Source of the DNA: Niallia endozanthoxylica
GTDB lineage: Bacteria; Bacillota; Bacilli; Bacillales; Cytobacillaceae
Assembly (NCBI RefSeq): GCF_008710145.1
Contig: NZ_VYKL01000037.1
Location: 1-64,000, forward strand
DNA length: 64,000 nt
Direction of reading: 5' to 3'
Position 1 is the stretch's first letter, and every line of letters starts with the position of its first letter. The position numbers and the translations under genes are program-made. Positions 33,851 to 43,030 of this stretch are shown here, in pieces. Below the pieces are notes generated by a model that did not search any database, had not been told where the DNA came from, and was given only the letters and a program-made list of their open reading frames with translations.

Positions 33851-34672
33851 GTGAGCGAAACAAAGTATTTAAATAAAAATGCTAGAGATACGCTAAAGGC
33901 GACGAGCAGGACATTCTATATCCCAATCAGTCATCTGGCAAAAGGATTACAGGAAGCTGTTGCATCTGCTTACTTATGTATGAGGGCAATTGATGAAATT
34001 GAAGATCATCCCAAACTTCAATCAAAGGATAAAAGCCATCTTTTATTTTCCATTAGTCAAATTCTCCAGAAGCCTTTTCATGAGAATGAATTAACAGCCC
34101 TTTTCCAGCCGTATCAGTCACAGCTGCCAAAGGTCACTTTACAGCTTGCTGAGTGGATTAAGGTTTGTCCGGAAACGATTGTCGACAAGGTATTGGAATC
34201 AACATCGATAATGGCAAAAGGGATGGCTGAATGGGTAAATAAAGATTGGAAAATACAAAATGAAGAGGATTTAGATCAATATACGTATTATGTAGCAGGT
34301 CTAGTAGGCGTGATGCTGACAGATATATGGAAGTGGTATGACCAGACAGATGCCGATGAACATTTAGCTATTGCATTTGGCCGGGGCTTACAGGCAGTTA
34401 ATATTCTTCGCAACCATCATGAGGATAAGGATCGCGGTGTCAGCTTCTTTCCAGATGGATGGAAACTAGAAGATATGTTTGCCTATGCCAGCCGAAATCT
34501 TGAGTTGGCCGACCAGTACGTTAAAGATATCAAAAATGATTCGATTCTAAAGTTCTGCAAAATTCCTTTGGCTTTGGCACATGGTACGCTGCAGGCTTTA
34601 ATGAATGGAAAAGAAAAAATGAGCAGACTGGAAGTAATAAAAGCAGTAGGAAAAGTAGTAGGAAATGTATAG
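33851..34672 (+). CDS. Squalene/phytoene synthase family protein
   Basis: Isoprenoid enzyme of the head-to-head prenyltransferase fold, 273 residues. The first aspartate motif DEIED is intact (48-52). The second, normally DxxED, reads NHHED (188-192), so its first Asp is Asn. TSRTFYIPI near the N-terminus and GVSFFPDGW after the second motif are family hallmarks. The altered motif suggests phosphatase-like activity or changed chemistry, as known for B. subtilis YisP. The GTG start follows AAGGAGGC. No other carotenoid gene is nearby. Confidence 0.82.
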   Translation: MSETKYLNKNARDTLKATSRTFYIPISHLAKGLQEAVASAYLCMRAIDEIEDHPKLQSKDKSHLLFSISQILQKPFHENELTALFQPYQSQLPKVTLQLAEWIKVCPETIVDKVLESTSIMAKGMAEWVNKDWKIQNEEDLDQYTYYVAGLVGVMLTDIWKWYDQTDADEHLAIAFGRGLQAVNILRNHHEDKDRGVSFFPDGWKLEDMFAYASRNLELADQYVKDIKNDSILKFCKIPLALAHGTLQALMNGKEKMSRLEVIKAVGKVVGNV

Positions 34673-34689
34673 GCAGAAAAAGAATACGA

Positions 34690-34723
34690 AGCAGGGTACA
34701 CGGTTCGAAACTGTCCCCCTGCT
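34690..34723. terminator. Hairpin between convergent genes
   Basis: AGCAGGG pairs with CCCTGCT, and the inner ACACGGTT partly pairs with AACTGT. There is no T run, so terminator function is uncertain. Confidence 0.45.
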
Positions 34724-34752
34724 CCTAGAATCCCTTACGTTGAAAGATCGCA

Positions 34753-36012
34753 TTAGCTGATATGCCGGCTTCCCTTCCTTAGTAAGTAAAAAGCGAGGAC
34801 AAAGCTGATGGCTGAGCTATAGAAAAGGGCAGGGTGTGTGAATAAATCCATCATGAGTCCTAATATGCTAGGGGCAATAATGGCCGCGGCCATGGAAAAT
34901 AAGTAATATAAGCCGGTGAAAAAGCCAATTTTGTCTTTTCCTCCTAGGTCAGCTACGAGGGGATAAGCTTGAACATTCACAAGTGCCCATGTAATTCCTC
35001 CGCTAAAGAGGATGATCTGTAACAATAGGATTTCATTTAGTGCAGGGAATTGAGACTGGAGTAATGGCAGGAGTGGAATGCTGATAAAGAAGATAGGCTG
35101 GAGCATAAGTCCTGCACGCATGAGCGGCAGTTTCCCCCATTTATTTCCTAATATTCCCGCCGGAATCGCGAAAAGAAGAAAGGCAAGGCTGAAAAAGCCT
35201 AGTGTGACCCCGGCGGCGCTTTCCTTCATATTTAAATATTCAACTGCATAAACCGTAAATAACGCCTCTACCCCGGCATACCCGATAAAGTAAACAAAAA
35301 TAGCCAGTAAAATAAGCAGCGGCCCTTTAAATTCAGGCTTTGTCAGCTGCCGAAAATCAGTAATAAAGGAATGGGACACTTTCGTTTCTTCCAAATCAGC
35401 TGCCGTACTGCTGCCATAAGGTGGATTGCGGTCAACTGTCGTAAAGAGCAGGATAAAGGTCAACAGCAGAAGAAGACCTGCAGCTAGAAAGGGATACGTA
35501 CGATCCCAGTCATATAGTAAAGATAAGCCGAACAGGGCGATAATGGATCCGATGCCACCCATAAAATTGATGACCCCGTTAGCAGACGATCTTTTGTCTG
35601 TAGGTGTGTGGTCAGGCATGAGGGCAATTACAGGAGCCCGAAATAGCGTCATCGCAAGTAAGAAAATAATATCAATGGTGATGAGCAGCCAGAAAGACAC
35701 AGCAGCACCGTAAGGAATTAATATAAAGAAAAGAGCGGCAATGGGCATCCCGATGATAATGAAAGGAAGCCGCTTTCCTATTCTTGTTTTCACTTGATCT
35801 GACCAAGCTCCAATAATGGGAATGAGAAGAACGGCAAGTAAATTATCCAGCCCCATAATCGCACCGCGGATGGCCCTGCTTTCAATAAATCCCCCTAGAA
35901 TAAGCGGCATATAAGCATTATAAAAGGTCCAAACAAGCATTAACGTTAAGAAACCACTGCCAATAACAAAAATCTTGCTGTAGGAAAAAGCCTTATTTAA
36001 TTTCAGTATCAT
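34753..36012 (-). CDS. MFS transporter, SLC45-like sugar transporter family
   Basis: Twelve-helix transporter of 419 residues. The WSDQVKTRIGKRLPFI loop and RAPVIALMPDHTPTDKRSSA are typical of the SLC45/sucrose-maltose-like MFS group. The substrate could be a di- or oligosaccharide, but this is inference. GGAGG is only about 2 bp from the ATG, an unusually short spacing; no better start is visible. It stands alone. Confidence 0.82.
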   Translation of the reverse strand: MILKLNKAFSYSKIFVIGSGFLTLMLVWTFYNAYMPLILGGFIESRAIRGAIMGLDNLLAVLLIPIIGAWSDQVKTRIGKRLPFIIIGMPIAALFFILIPYGAAVSFWLLITIDIIFLLAMTLFRAPVIALMPDHTPTDKRSSANGVINFMGGIGSIIALFGLSLLYDWDRTYPFLAAGLLLLLTFILLFTTVDRNPPYGSSTAADLEETKVSHSFITDFRQLTKPEFKGPLLILLAIFVYFIGYAGVEALFTVYAVEYLNMKESAAGVTLGFFSLAFLLFAIPAGILGNKWGKLPLMRAGLMLQPIFFISIPLLPLLQSQFPALNEILLLQIILFSGGITWALVNVQAYPLVADLGGKDKIGFFTGLYYLFSMAAAIIAPSILGLMMDLFTHPALFYSSAISFVLAFYLLRKGSRHIS

Positions 36013-36124
36013 GACCTCCGCTTTCTATCCATCGGCAATTCACCTAGATTCTATGCTTCCTGATAATAAATTCATATATTAGCTTATTATTAGTAAGCAA
36101 GTATTATGTTGGTGTGAAAAAAGA

Positions 36125-36168
36125 AAAAGCCGATCCAGGTCTGCCTCAGCATAACTGGATCGGCTTTT
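36125..36168. terminator. Bidirectional terminator
   Basis: AAAAGCCGATCCAG pairs perfectly with CTGGATCGGCTTTT (14 bp), with A- and T-rich ends. It would terminate the leftward MMPL gene. Confidence 0.88.
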
Positions 36169-36204
36169 ATCCCACTCTTAACGGTCCACTTGTGGAATCA
36201 CAGA

Positions 36205-36258
36205 CTAAGAACGCCACATCTGTGGCAACGTCTGTGTGACCCACATCCTGTGGGCCTC
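36205..36258. repeat. 55-nt interspersed hairpin repeat, copy 2
   Basis: Near-identical to 72-126, with the first stem GCCACA/TGTGGC carrying a compensatory pair change. Here it lies in the intergenic region downstream of the MMPL gene, which proves that it is not specific to rRNA spacers. Confidence 0.8.
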
Positions 36259-36264
36259 AACTAA

Positions 36265-36300
36265 CCATCCGTGGGGGATGAAGAAAACCCCCACGGATGG
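36265..36300. repeat. 13-bp perfect inverted repeat adjoining the 55-nt repeat
   Basis: CCATCCGTGGGGG pairs with CCCCCACGGATGG around ATGAAGAAAA. Its CATCCGTG/CACGGATG core is also present in the hairpin at 19846. Confidence 0.8.
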
Positions 36301-36313
36301 AAGTTTCACTTTA

Positions 36314-38416
36314 TCAATTTGTTTCTTTTACTTGATCTTTTTCAAGTAATACAAGGAGGGCTGGTAATAAAATTCCTCTAATCAAGAATGTATCTAAAAG
36401 AATGCCGACTGCAACAATAAAGCCAAACACAAATAATAACTCCACTGGCTGTGTCATAAGGACGGCAAAGGTTGCGGCCAAAATAATTCCAGCGGAGGAA
36501 ATCACACCTCCTGTATGGGAAACGGCTATTTCTACCGCTTTTTTAACAGGATGCTGTCTTCTTTCTTCTTGGAAGCGCGAGATTAAAATAATATTATAGT
36601 CAATTCCTAGCGCCACTAAGAAGACAAAGGAATAAAGCGGTACTCGATTTGAAATCGTAGGGATATCAAAGAATAAATTGGTTAAGAACATTCCTAAGCC
36701 TAAGGCTGCAAGAAAAGAGACTAAAATGGTACCCATCATGTAAATAGGCATCTTAAATGACTTTGTGAGAACAATTAATAATAGGAAAATTAACAAGGTT
36801 TCTAACAGTACAATCACGACAAGGTCTCTATTATTAGCCGCCCGGTCATCCACTTTTTTCGCTGTTTCACCGGCAAAGTGGAGTGTACCGTTCAAATCAC
36901 TATCGGCCACTAATTGATCTGACATCTCTCTTATGTTCTCCAAAGTATTCATCGTTTCAACTGCATAAGGACTTTCCTTAAATGTCAGACTTAGATTCAT
37001 GACCTTTTGATCCTCGGTCAAGTCGCTGAGGCGGACATTGTTCACGCCTTCCTGTTCTGATAACACAGCAATCAATCGATCCTGATCTTCTTTCGTGAGG
37101 GCATCCTTTCCTTCAAACAGAACCGTGGTCGGTGCTAGGTCGCCTTTATCAAAATTCTCTTCTAAAATCTCATACCCCATTCTCGAAGGCATATCATCAG
37201 GAAAAGACTTCATCGTATCAAACTCATAGTTGAGATTGACCATATTGCTCGCAGATACTAGTAAGATAATGCCGATGATGCCAGCAGCTAAGCCGGGTTT
37301 TGTTGTAACAAATCGAGCAATTTTACTCCACACTGAGTGGTTTTTAATATGCTTATCACCGACATGCGGTACTTTTGGCCAAAAAGATTTTCTTCCAAAA
37401 AGCGTAAACAGTGCTGGTACTAGAGTGATAGATGACAGCATGATGACGGCCATGGTTGTCGCAAAGGTTGGAGCAAAATTACGATAGTCGCCGAATTCTG
37501 CAAAGAACAAGACGAGCATCGCAGCTAATACCGTTCCTCCGGAAAAGAATACCGGCATGCCTGTTTCACGCATCGCCCATTTCATTGCTTCATACTTATT
37601 TTCGTGTACCTTTAACTCTTCACGGAAGCGGGAGAAGACAAACAATGAGTAATCAATGACCGCAGCGAATAATAGGATGGTCATAATCGATAACGTTTGA
37701 CTGCTCATTACCAGCCCGGCTTTCCCTATTAGTCCAAGGATTTGGTAGACGACCTCATAGACAAAAGCCGTTGCCAAAAGCGGGATTAATGCTAATAATG
37801 GTGAACGGTAAATGACAATCAATAAGATGAGGATTAAACCAACTGTTGAAAAAATCAGTACAAGATCTGCACGTGAGAAAAGATTCAAGGAATCGACAGC
37901 AATTCCGGCAGGTCCAGTAATGTAAAGGTTCAAACTAGTTGTATCCTTTGCTAGAATTTGAATTTGTTCCAGCTTTTCCCGTAGTTCTTTTGAGTCTATA
38001 TTCGGGTCAAAGGTTAGCGGAATCACAGCTGTCTGTTTATCTTCAGAAAAGAAACCTGCAACTGCTTGAGGAGGCAGGGAAGCAAATGGTACTACTTGTT
38101 CAACCCCATCGATTTCCTTTTCAAGCTTTGTAAAAAAGTCTATTAGCTGTGTTGCGTCAATCTCTCCTTTTTCAGATTGGAAGACAAGTATTCCTGGAGT
38201 TCCATCATCCTCTGAAAAATATTGATCCACTTTATTTTGAGCGATAACAGATTGAGCATCATCTGGCAGGGTAGCAATGCTTGAAACTTCATAGTCTTTT
38301 GCACTTGGTGCAAAGACGGCTAAAAGAAGTGTAACTGCCAGCCAAGTGACTAGGGTAATCCACATTCCCTTTTTAGTTGTCACGAAATCAGTAATATGAT
38401 GAATAATTGTTTTCAT
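36314..38416 (-). CDS. MMPL/RND-family membrane transporter
   Basis: Large exporter of 700 residues in two homologous halves. Each half has one helix, a large outer domain (about 30-175 and 385-530) and five clustered helices. LFAAVIDYSLFVFSRFREEL and VALGIDYNIILISRFQEERR are the paired signature loops of MMPL proteins. It may export lipids or drugs; B. subtilis YdfJ is similar in size. I chose the ATG at 38416, which follows AAGAGGAATG. The upstream TetR gene and operators show repression control. Confidence 0.88.
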   Translation of the reverse strand: MKTIIHHITDFVTTKKGMWITLVTWLAVTLLLAVFAPSAKDYEVSSIATLPDDAQSVIAQNKVDQYFSEDDGTPGILVFQSEKGEIDATQLIDFFTKLEKEIDGVEQVVPFASLPPQAVAGFFSEDKQTAVIPLTFDPNIDSKELREKLEQIQILAKDTTSLNLYITGPAGIAVDSLNLFSRADLVLIFSTVGLILILLIVIYRSPLLALIPLLATAFVYEVVYQILGLIGKAGLVMSSQTLSIMTILLFAAVIDYSLFVFSRFREELKVHENKYEAMKWAMRETGMPVFFSGGTVLAAMLVLFFAEFGDYRNFAPTFATTMAVIMLSSITLVPALFTLFGRKSFWPKVPHVGDKHIKNHSVWSKIARFVTTKPGLAAGIIGIILLVSASNMVNLNYEFDTMKSFPDDMPSRMGYEILEENFDKGDLAPTTVLFEGKDALTKEDQDRLIAVLSEQEGVNNVRLSDLTEDQKVMNLSLTFKESPYAVETMNTLENIREMSDQLVADSDLNGTLHFAGETAKKVDDRAANNRDLVVIVLLETLLIFLLLIVLTKSFKMPIYMMGTILVSFLAALGLGMFLTNLFFDIPTISNRVPLYSFVFLVALGIDYNIILISRFQEERRQHPVKKAVEIAVSHTGGVISSAGIILAATFAVLMTQPVELLFVFGFIVAVGILLDTFLIRGILLPALLVLLEKDQVKETN

Positions 38417-38474
38417 TTTTTCATTCCTCTTGTCATCATTTATTACGCCGCCTTTCATGAGAATAAAAAGTTTA

Positions 38475-38556
38475 AAGTGACACATCCGTCACTTTTGTGA
38501 ATAGTAAATGACACCAATGTCAGTTCTCATTATCAATCAAAGTGACAGTAGTGTCA
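38475..38556 (-). promoter_or_regulatory. Three TetR-type operators before the MMPL gene
   Basis: Three palindromes lie between tetR and the MMPL gene: AAGTGAC-N6-GTCACTT (38475-38494), TGACACCAATGTCA (38509-38522) and TGACAGTAGTGTCA (38543-38556). Centres are 31 and 34 bp apart, about three helical turns. Confidence 0.8.
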
Positions 38557-38557
38557 A

Positions 38558-39133
38558 TTATTTAGAAACTAGCATGCCATGACTAATTATTTCCTTTATG
38601 GACTGAATCCATTCGGCGTGCGGAATACCAAAGTGGTTTGGAATCGCAACAGATTGAAAGATAAATCCCAGCATTAACCCATTAGCGAGATGAGGCTTTA
38701 ATTTAGACTCCTTCTTTCCAAGTTGGATAAAGTTTTGCAGATAGCCATACATATCGAGATGAAGCTTATCCAATACCTCTTTATTCTTCTTTACGCTCTC
38801 ATTTGTACCAATGGGAATTTGAGCGTTTATTCCAATAAATCGGTGAATCTCCCTCTTCTTTAAAATAACTTCCAAAAGAAAATCAAATTGGGCATCAAAA
38901 CCTGGGTATTGTTCAATTTCTTTTAGATCAGACAAGAATTGATTCATTTCATGAATCATCAGGCTTGTCACTAACTCCTCCTTATTATCGTAGTATTTGT
39001 AAATCGTTCCTCTGGAAACATGTAAATGGTCTGCTAAAACACTAAAGGAGAATCCTTCGTAGCCATGAAGAAGGAGAAGCTCCTTTGTTTCATGAAATAA
39101 CTCCTCTTTAGAAAACTTTCGCTCACGTGCCAT
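38558..39133 (-). CDS. TetR/AcrR-family repressor
   Basis: Repressor of 191 residues with an N-terminal TetR helix-turn-helix (about 8-55, FSFSVLADHLHVSRGTIYKYYDN) and a variable ligand-binding C-terminal domain. Its stop lies 2 bp from the nearest of three TGACA/TGTCA palindromes that precede the MMPL exporter gene on the same strand, so it most likely represses that exporter and perhaps itself. The ligand is unknown. Confidence 0.9.
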   Translation of the reverse strand: MARERKFSKEELFHETKELLLLHGYEGFSFSVLADHLHVSRGTIYKYYDNKEELVTSLMIHEMNQFLSDLKEIEQYPGFDAQFDFLLEVILKKREIHRFIGINAQIPIGTNESVKKNKEVLDKLHLDMYGYLQNFIQLGKKESKLKPHLANGLMLGFIFQSVAIPNHFGIPHAEWIQSIKEIISHGMLVSK

Positions 39134-39218
39134 GTCTTCACCTCAGACAGTATTATAGCACTTTTTGGACAGTGGGGAGGAGTTCATATCGTGGAAGTTG
39201 GGTCCTATATAAAAATGA

Positions 39219-39279
39219 TTGACTGATGGTAATAATCATATTATGATTAATTCAACATCATCAAGATATAACCAATAGT
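39219..39279 (+). promoter_or_regulatory. iolA upstream promoter P1 with palindrome and IolR-like box
   Basis: TTGACT (39219-39224), a 17-bp spacer and TATGAT (39242-39247). A palindrome TAATCATA-T-TATGATTA (39233-39249) overlaps the -10. TAACCAATAGT at 39269-39279 fits the IolR consensus WRAYCAADARD. Confidence 0.65.
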
Positions 39280-39316
39280 TAATAATAAAAAATCGAACTT
39301 TTAATAAATGATTAGA

Positions 39317-39331
39317 ATGAAATCGTTTACA
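39317..39331 (+). promoter_or_regulatory. Catabolite-responsive element (cre) upstream of iolA
   Basis: ATGAAATCGTTTACA fits the CcpA cre consensus WTGNAANCGNWNNCW at every position. Confidence 0.8.
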
Positions 39332-39367
39332 CATGGTTTGAATTTAAAAGAAAAGCAAAAAAAACGG

Positions 39368-39429
39368 TTGACTGAAAACGTTTTTAGTATTAAGATGTAA
39401 TCAAAGATAACCAAAACATAACCAAAAGT
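39368..39429 (+). promoter_or_regulatory. iolA promoter P2 with shared operator
   Basis: TTGACT (39368-39373), a 17-bp spacer and TAAGAT (39391-39396). The spacer holds TGAAAACGTTTTTA. Just downstream are TAACCAAAACA and TAACCAAAAGT (39408-39429), the second a full IolR-consensus match. Confidence 0.8.
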
Positions 39430-39568
39430 TAATAAAAACAGAATTAAAACCAAAGAAAAGGCTAACTTTTAGAAGGTTATCAAAACTATATCAATAACTA
39501 ATTAAGATTTTACTAGAATGATAGCTACTAATACAGAATAATGTTCAAACTTGAGGAGGAAGAAACAC

Positions 39569-41035
39569 ATGGCAGAGGTTAGAAAACTTAAAAACTTTAT
39601 AAATGGTGAATGGGTAGAAAGTAAAACAGCACAATATGAAGATGTGTACAATCCAGCAACAGGTGAGTTAATTGCGCAAGTTCCTCTATCAACAAAAGAA
39701 GATGTGGACCATGCAGTAGAAGTTGCAGCGAAAGCTTTTGAAAAATGGAAGAACGTACCGGTTCAAAAACGCGCTAGAATCATGTTTAAATTCCAACAAT
39801 TATTACAAGAGAATCAGGAAGAGTTAGCACGCTTAATTACAATTGAAAATGGTAAAAACTTAACTGAAGCATTAGGTGAGGTTGGCCGCGGTATTGAAAA
39901 TGTAGAATTTGCTGCAGGTGCACCAACACTTATGATGGGTGATTCATTAACAACGATTGCAACAGATGTTGAAATTACGAACTATCGTTATCCAATCGGG
40001 GTTGTAGGAGGAATTACACCATTTAACTTCCCAATGATGGTAGCTTGCTGGATGTTCCCAATGGCGATTGCAGTTGGTAATACATTCGTATTAAAGCCAT
40101 CTGAAAGAACACCGCTTTTACCGCAAAAGTTAGCTGAATTGCTTAAAGAAGCAGGACTTCCTGATGGTGTATTCAACATTGTAAATGGTGCGCATGATGT
40201 GGTTAACGGAATCCTTGATCACCCGGCAATTAAGGCGATTTCATTTGTTGGTTCACAACCTGTCGGTGAATATGTTTACAAACGCGGCAGCGAAAATTTA
40301 AAACGTGTTCAATCACTAACAGGTGCTAAAAACCACTCCATCGTATTAAATGATGCTGACTTAGAATTAGCTACAACAAATGTTATTGCATCCGCATTTG
40401 GTTCAGCTGGTGAACGCTGCATGGCATGTGCGGTTGTAACAGTTGAAGAAGGTATTGCAGATGAGTTCCTTGATCTATTAATTAAAAGATCTAAAGAATT
40501 AAAAATCGGTAACGGATTAGATGAAGGTGTATTCTTAGGACCGGTTATTAGAGAACAAAATAAAACACGCACACTTGGTTATATCCAAAAGGGTATCGAA
40601 GAAGGTGCGAAGCTGGTATGTGACGGACGTGAAATTGGTTTACCTGAAGATGGATATTTCGTTGGACCAACTATTTTCGATGGAGTAACAACAGATATGT
40701 CTATCTGGAAGGATGAAATCTTTGCACCTGTACTTTCCATTGTTCGCGTGAAAAACATAAAAGAAGCTGTTGAAACAGCAAATAAATCAGAATTTGCAAA
40801 TGGTGCATGTATCTATACATCAAATGCTTCTTCCATCCGTTACTTCCGTGAGAACATTGATGCAGGTATGTTAGGAATCAACTTAGGGGTTCCAGCTCCA
40901 ATGGCATTCTTCCCATTCTCTGGCTGGAAATCATCATTCTATGGTACACTTCCTGCAAACGGAAAAGACGGCGTAGAATTCTATACTCGTAAAAAAGTTG
41001 TAACAGCAAATTATAAAGCACCTACATTTGAATAA
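39569..41035 (+). CDS. iolA: Methylmalonate-semialdehyde dehydrogenase
   Basis: Last step of inositol catabolism, converting malonate semialdehyde (and methylmalonate semialdehyde) with CoA and NAD to acetyl-CoA (propionyl-CoA) and CO2. The 488 residues show the aldehyde dehydrogenase fold with PFNFPMMVACWMFP, FVGSQPVGEYVY and catalytic Cys284 in GERCMACAVV. I chose the ATG at 39569 following GAGGAGGAAG; the frame extends to a TTG at 39551 that overlaps that site. It is the first gene of iolABCDJG. Confidence 0.96.
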   Translation: MAEVRKLKNFINGEWVESKTAQYEDVYNPATGELIAQVPLSTKEDVDHAVEVAAKAFEKWKNVPVQKRARIMFKFQQLLQENQEELARLITIENGKNLTEALGEVGRGIENVEFAAGAPTLMMGDSLTTIATDVEITNYRYPIGVVGGITPFNFPMMVACWMFPMAIAVGNTFVLKPSERTPLLPQKLAELLKEAGLPDGVFNIVNGAHDVVNGILDHPAIKAISFVGSQPVGEYVYKRGSENLKRVQSLTGAKNHSIVLNDADLELATTNVIASAFGSAGERCMACAVVTVEEGIADEFLDLLIKRSKELKIGNGLDEGVFLGPVIREQNKTRTLGYIQKGIEEGAKLVCDGREIGLPEDGYFVGPTIFDGVTTDMSIWKDEIFAPVLSIVRVKNIKEAVETANKSEFANGACIYTSNASSIRYFRENIDAGMLGINLGVPAPMAFFPFSGWKSSFYGTLPANGKDGVEFYTRKKVVTANYKAPTFE

Positions 41036-41051
41036 TCAATAGAAGAAAACA

Positions 41052-41093
41052 ATGGCTATTATCCTGTGAGCGTTCTCGCGGGATAATAGCCAT
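41052..41093 (+). repeat. Long hairpin between iolA and iolB
   Basis: ATGGCTATTATCC pairs with GGATAATAGCCAT, extended by GTGAG/CTCGC-type pairs. There is no T run, so it may stabilise or process mRNA rather than stop transcription. Confidence 0.75.
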
Positions 41094-41178
41094 ACATAAG
41101 TGATTATTTGAAGAATATCAACTTAATCCATATGTATGAGGATTGTTTTTTTAAGATATTAGAGGAGGAGATTACATA

Positions 41179-41997
41179 GTGAGTAAATTACTCCGTAAAC
41201 CAAATACAGAAGAAACTTCAGCTGGAGTGACAATTGTCCATGATGTGACATCAGGAAATTCGCCATTAGAATACGTACGCTTTAAGGTAGTCGACTTAGC
41301 TCCTGGAGCTTTATATAAAGAAGAATTAGGAAAATGGGAATGCTGCATTGTCGCATTAACAGGTAAAATCAATGTGACTGATCAAGAACAGACATTTGAA
41401 AATTTAGGAACGAGAGAAAGCGTATTTGAAAAGAAGCCAACTGACAGTGTTTATGTATCAAATGATCGTACGTTTGAAGTAACTGCAGTAAATTCTGCTC
41501 GTGTTGTTCTTTGTTACTCTCCGTCAGAAAAGCAGCTTCCAACTAAGCTGATTAAAGCCGAGAATGTCGGTGTTGAACATAGAGGAAAATATAACAACAA
41601 ACGTATGGTTCATAATATGTTAACCGATTCGGATTCTTCTGCTAACAGCCTTTTAGTTGTTGAAGTGTACACAGATGGGGGAAATTGGTCCAGTTACCCT
41701 CCGCACAAACACGACCAAGATAATTTACCGCACGAATCATTCTTAGAGGAAACCTACTATCATGAAATGAATCCAAGACAAGGATTTGTATTCCAACGAG
41801 TATATACAGATGATCGATCAATAGATGAAACGATGACAGTCGAAAACGGAGATGTAGTCTTAGTACCTGCCGGGTATCATCCAGTAGGAGTTCCTGATGG
41901 CTATGATTCTTACTATTTAAACGTTATGGCGGGCCCAACAAAAATTTGGAAATTCCATAACGATCCAGCCCATGAATGGATTTTAGACCGTAAATAA
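41179..41997 (+). CDS. iolB: 5-deoxy-glucuronate isomerase
   Basis: Converts 5-deoxy-D-glucuronate to 2-deoxy-5-keto-D-gluconate. It is a two-cupin protein of 272 residues. The C-terminal half has metal ligands in SSYPPHKHDQDN and ESFLEETYYHEMNP, followed by the VPAGYHPVGVPDGYDSYYLN strand that is characteristic of IolB. The GTG start follows AGAGGAGGAG. It lies in the iolA-G operon. Confidence 0.96.
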   Translation: MSKLLRKPNTEETSAGVTIVHDVTSGNSPLEYVRFKVVDLAPGALYKEELGKWECCIVALTGKINVTDQEQTFENLGTRESVFEKKPTDSVYVSNDRTFEVTAVNSARVVLCYSPSEKQLPTKLIKAENVGVEHRGKYNNKRMVHNMLTDSDSSANSLLVVEVYTDGGNWSSYPPHKHDQDNLPHESFLEETYYHEMNPRQGFVFQRVYTDDRSIDETMTVENGDVVLVPAGYHPVGVPDGYDSYYLNVMAGPTKIWKFHNDPAHEWILDRK

Positions 41998-42019
41998 AGA
42001 AGAGGAGTTGTCCGATAAC

Positions 42020-42997
42020 ATGAGAGTCGAATTTAAGTCAGATAGAGAATTTGATATTATTGCAATAGGCCGTGCCTGCATCGATTTAAACGCAGTAGAG
42101 TATAATCGTCCAATGGAAGAAACGATGACATTCAAAAAATACGTAGGTGGTTCCCCGGCAAATATCGCGATTGGAACAGCTAAATTAGGATTGAAGTCAG
42201 GGTTTATTGGAAAATTGGCTGATGACCAGCATGGACGTTTTATTAAACAATACATGGGCGGCATTGGTGTTGATACATCTAATATGATTACAGATAAAGA
42301 AGGACATAAAACAGGGTTGGCTTTTACAGAAATTTTAAGCCCGGAAGAGTGCAGTATTTTAATGTACCGTGATGAAGTAGCCGATCTTTACCTGGATCCT
42401 TCAGAAGTAAGTGAAGACTATATTAAACGATCAAAAATCCTTTTAGTTTCAGGGACAGCTCTTGCAAAAAGTCCATCTCGTGAAGCGGTATTAAAGGCAG
42501 TACAACTTGCTAAGAAAAATGATGTAAAAGTTATTTTTGAGTTAGATTACCGCGGCTATACATGGGCATCAAAAGAAGAAACTTCTGTCTACTATACATT
42601 AGTGGCTGAGCAGGCAGATGTTGTTGTTGGTACACGTGATGAATTTGATGTGATGGAAAATGTAGAAGAAGGCAACAATGAAGCAACAATTGCCAGCCTA
42701 TTTAAACATTCTCCAGAACTAGTTGTGATTAAACATGGCGTAGAAGGCTCTTACGCGTATACAAAATCAGGCGAAACATTCAGAGGTCAAGCCTATTTAA
42801 CAAAAGTATTAAAAACTTTCGGTGCCGGCGACTCTTATGCTTCTGCTTTCTTATATGCATTAATCTCTGGTAAAGAGATTGAAACAGCTTTAAAATATGG
42901 CAGTGCATCTGCAGCAATTGTTGTCAGCAAGCACAGTTCTTCTGAAGCCATGCCTACAGTTGAGGAAATTGAACAGTTAATCGCTGAAAGATCATAA
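42020..42997 (+). CDS. iolC: 5-dehydro-2-deoxygluconokinase
   Basis: Phosphorylates 2-deoxy-5-keto-gluconate with ATP. The 325-residue PfkB/ribokinase-family protein has GGSPANIAIGTAKLG, the anion-hole and catalytic-base motif FGAGDSYASAF and RACIDLNAVEYNRPMEET, typical of IolC. I chose the ATG at 42020; AGAGGAG is 13 bp away. A TTG at 42008 lies only about 1 bp from that site. Confidence 0.95.
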   Translation: MRVEFKSDREFDIIAIGRACIDLNAVEYNRPMEETMTFKKYVGGSPANIAIGTAKLGLKSGFIGKLADDQHGRFIKQYMGGIGVDTSNMITDKEGHKTGLAFTEILSPEECSILMYRDEVADLYLDPSEVSEDYIKRSKILLVSGTALAKSPSREAVLKAVQLAKKNDVKVIFELDYRGYTWASKEETSVYYTLVAEQADVVVGTRDEFDVMENVEEGNNEATIASLFKHSPELVVIKHGVEGSYAYTKSGETFRGQAYLTKVLKTFGAGDSYASAFLYALISGKEIETALKYGSASAAIVVSKHSSSEAMPTVEEIEQLIAERS

Positions 42998-43030
42998 TCG
43001 GAAACAAAACGGCTCGAGGTGAGAGAAATA

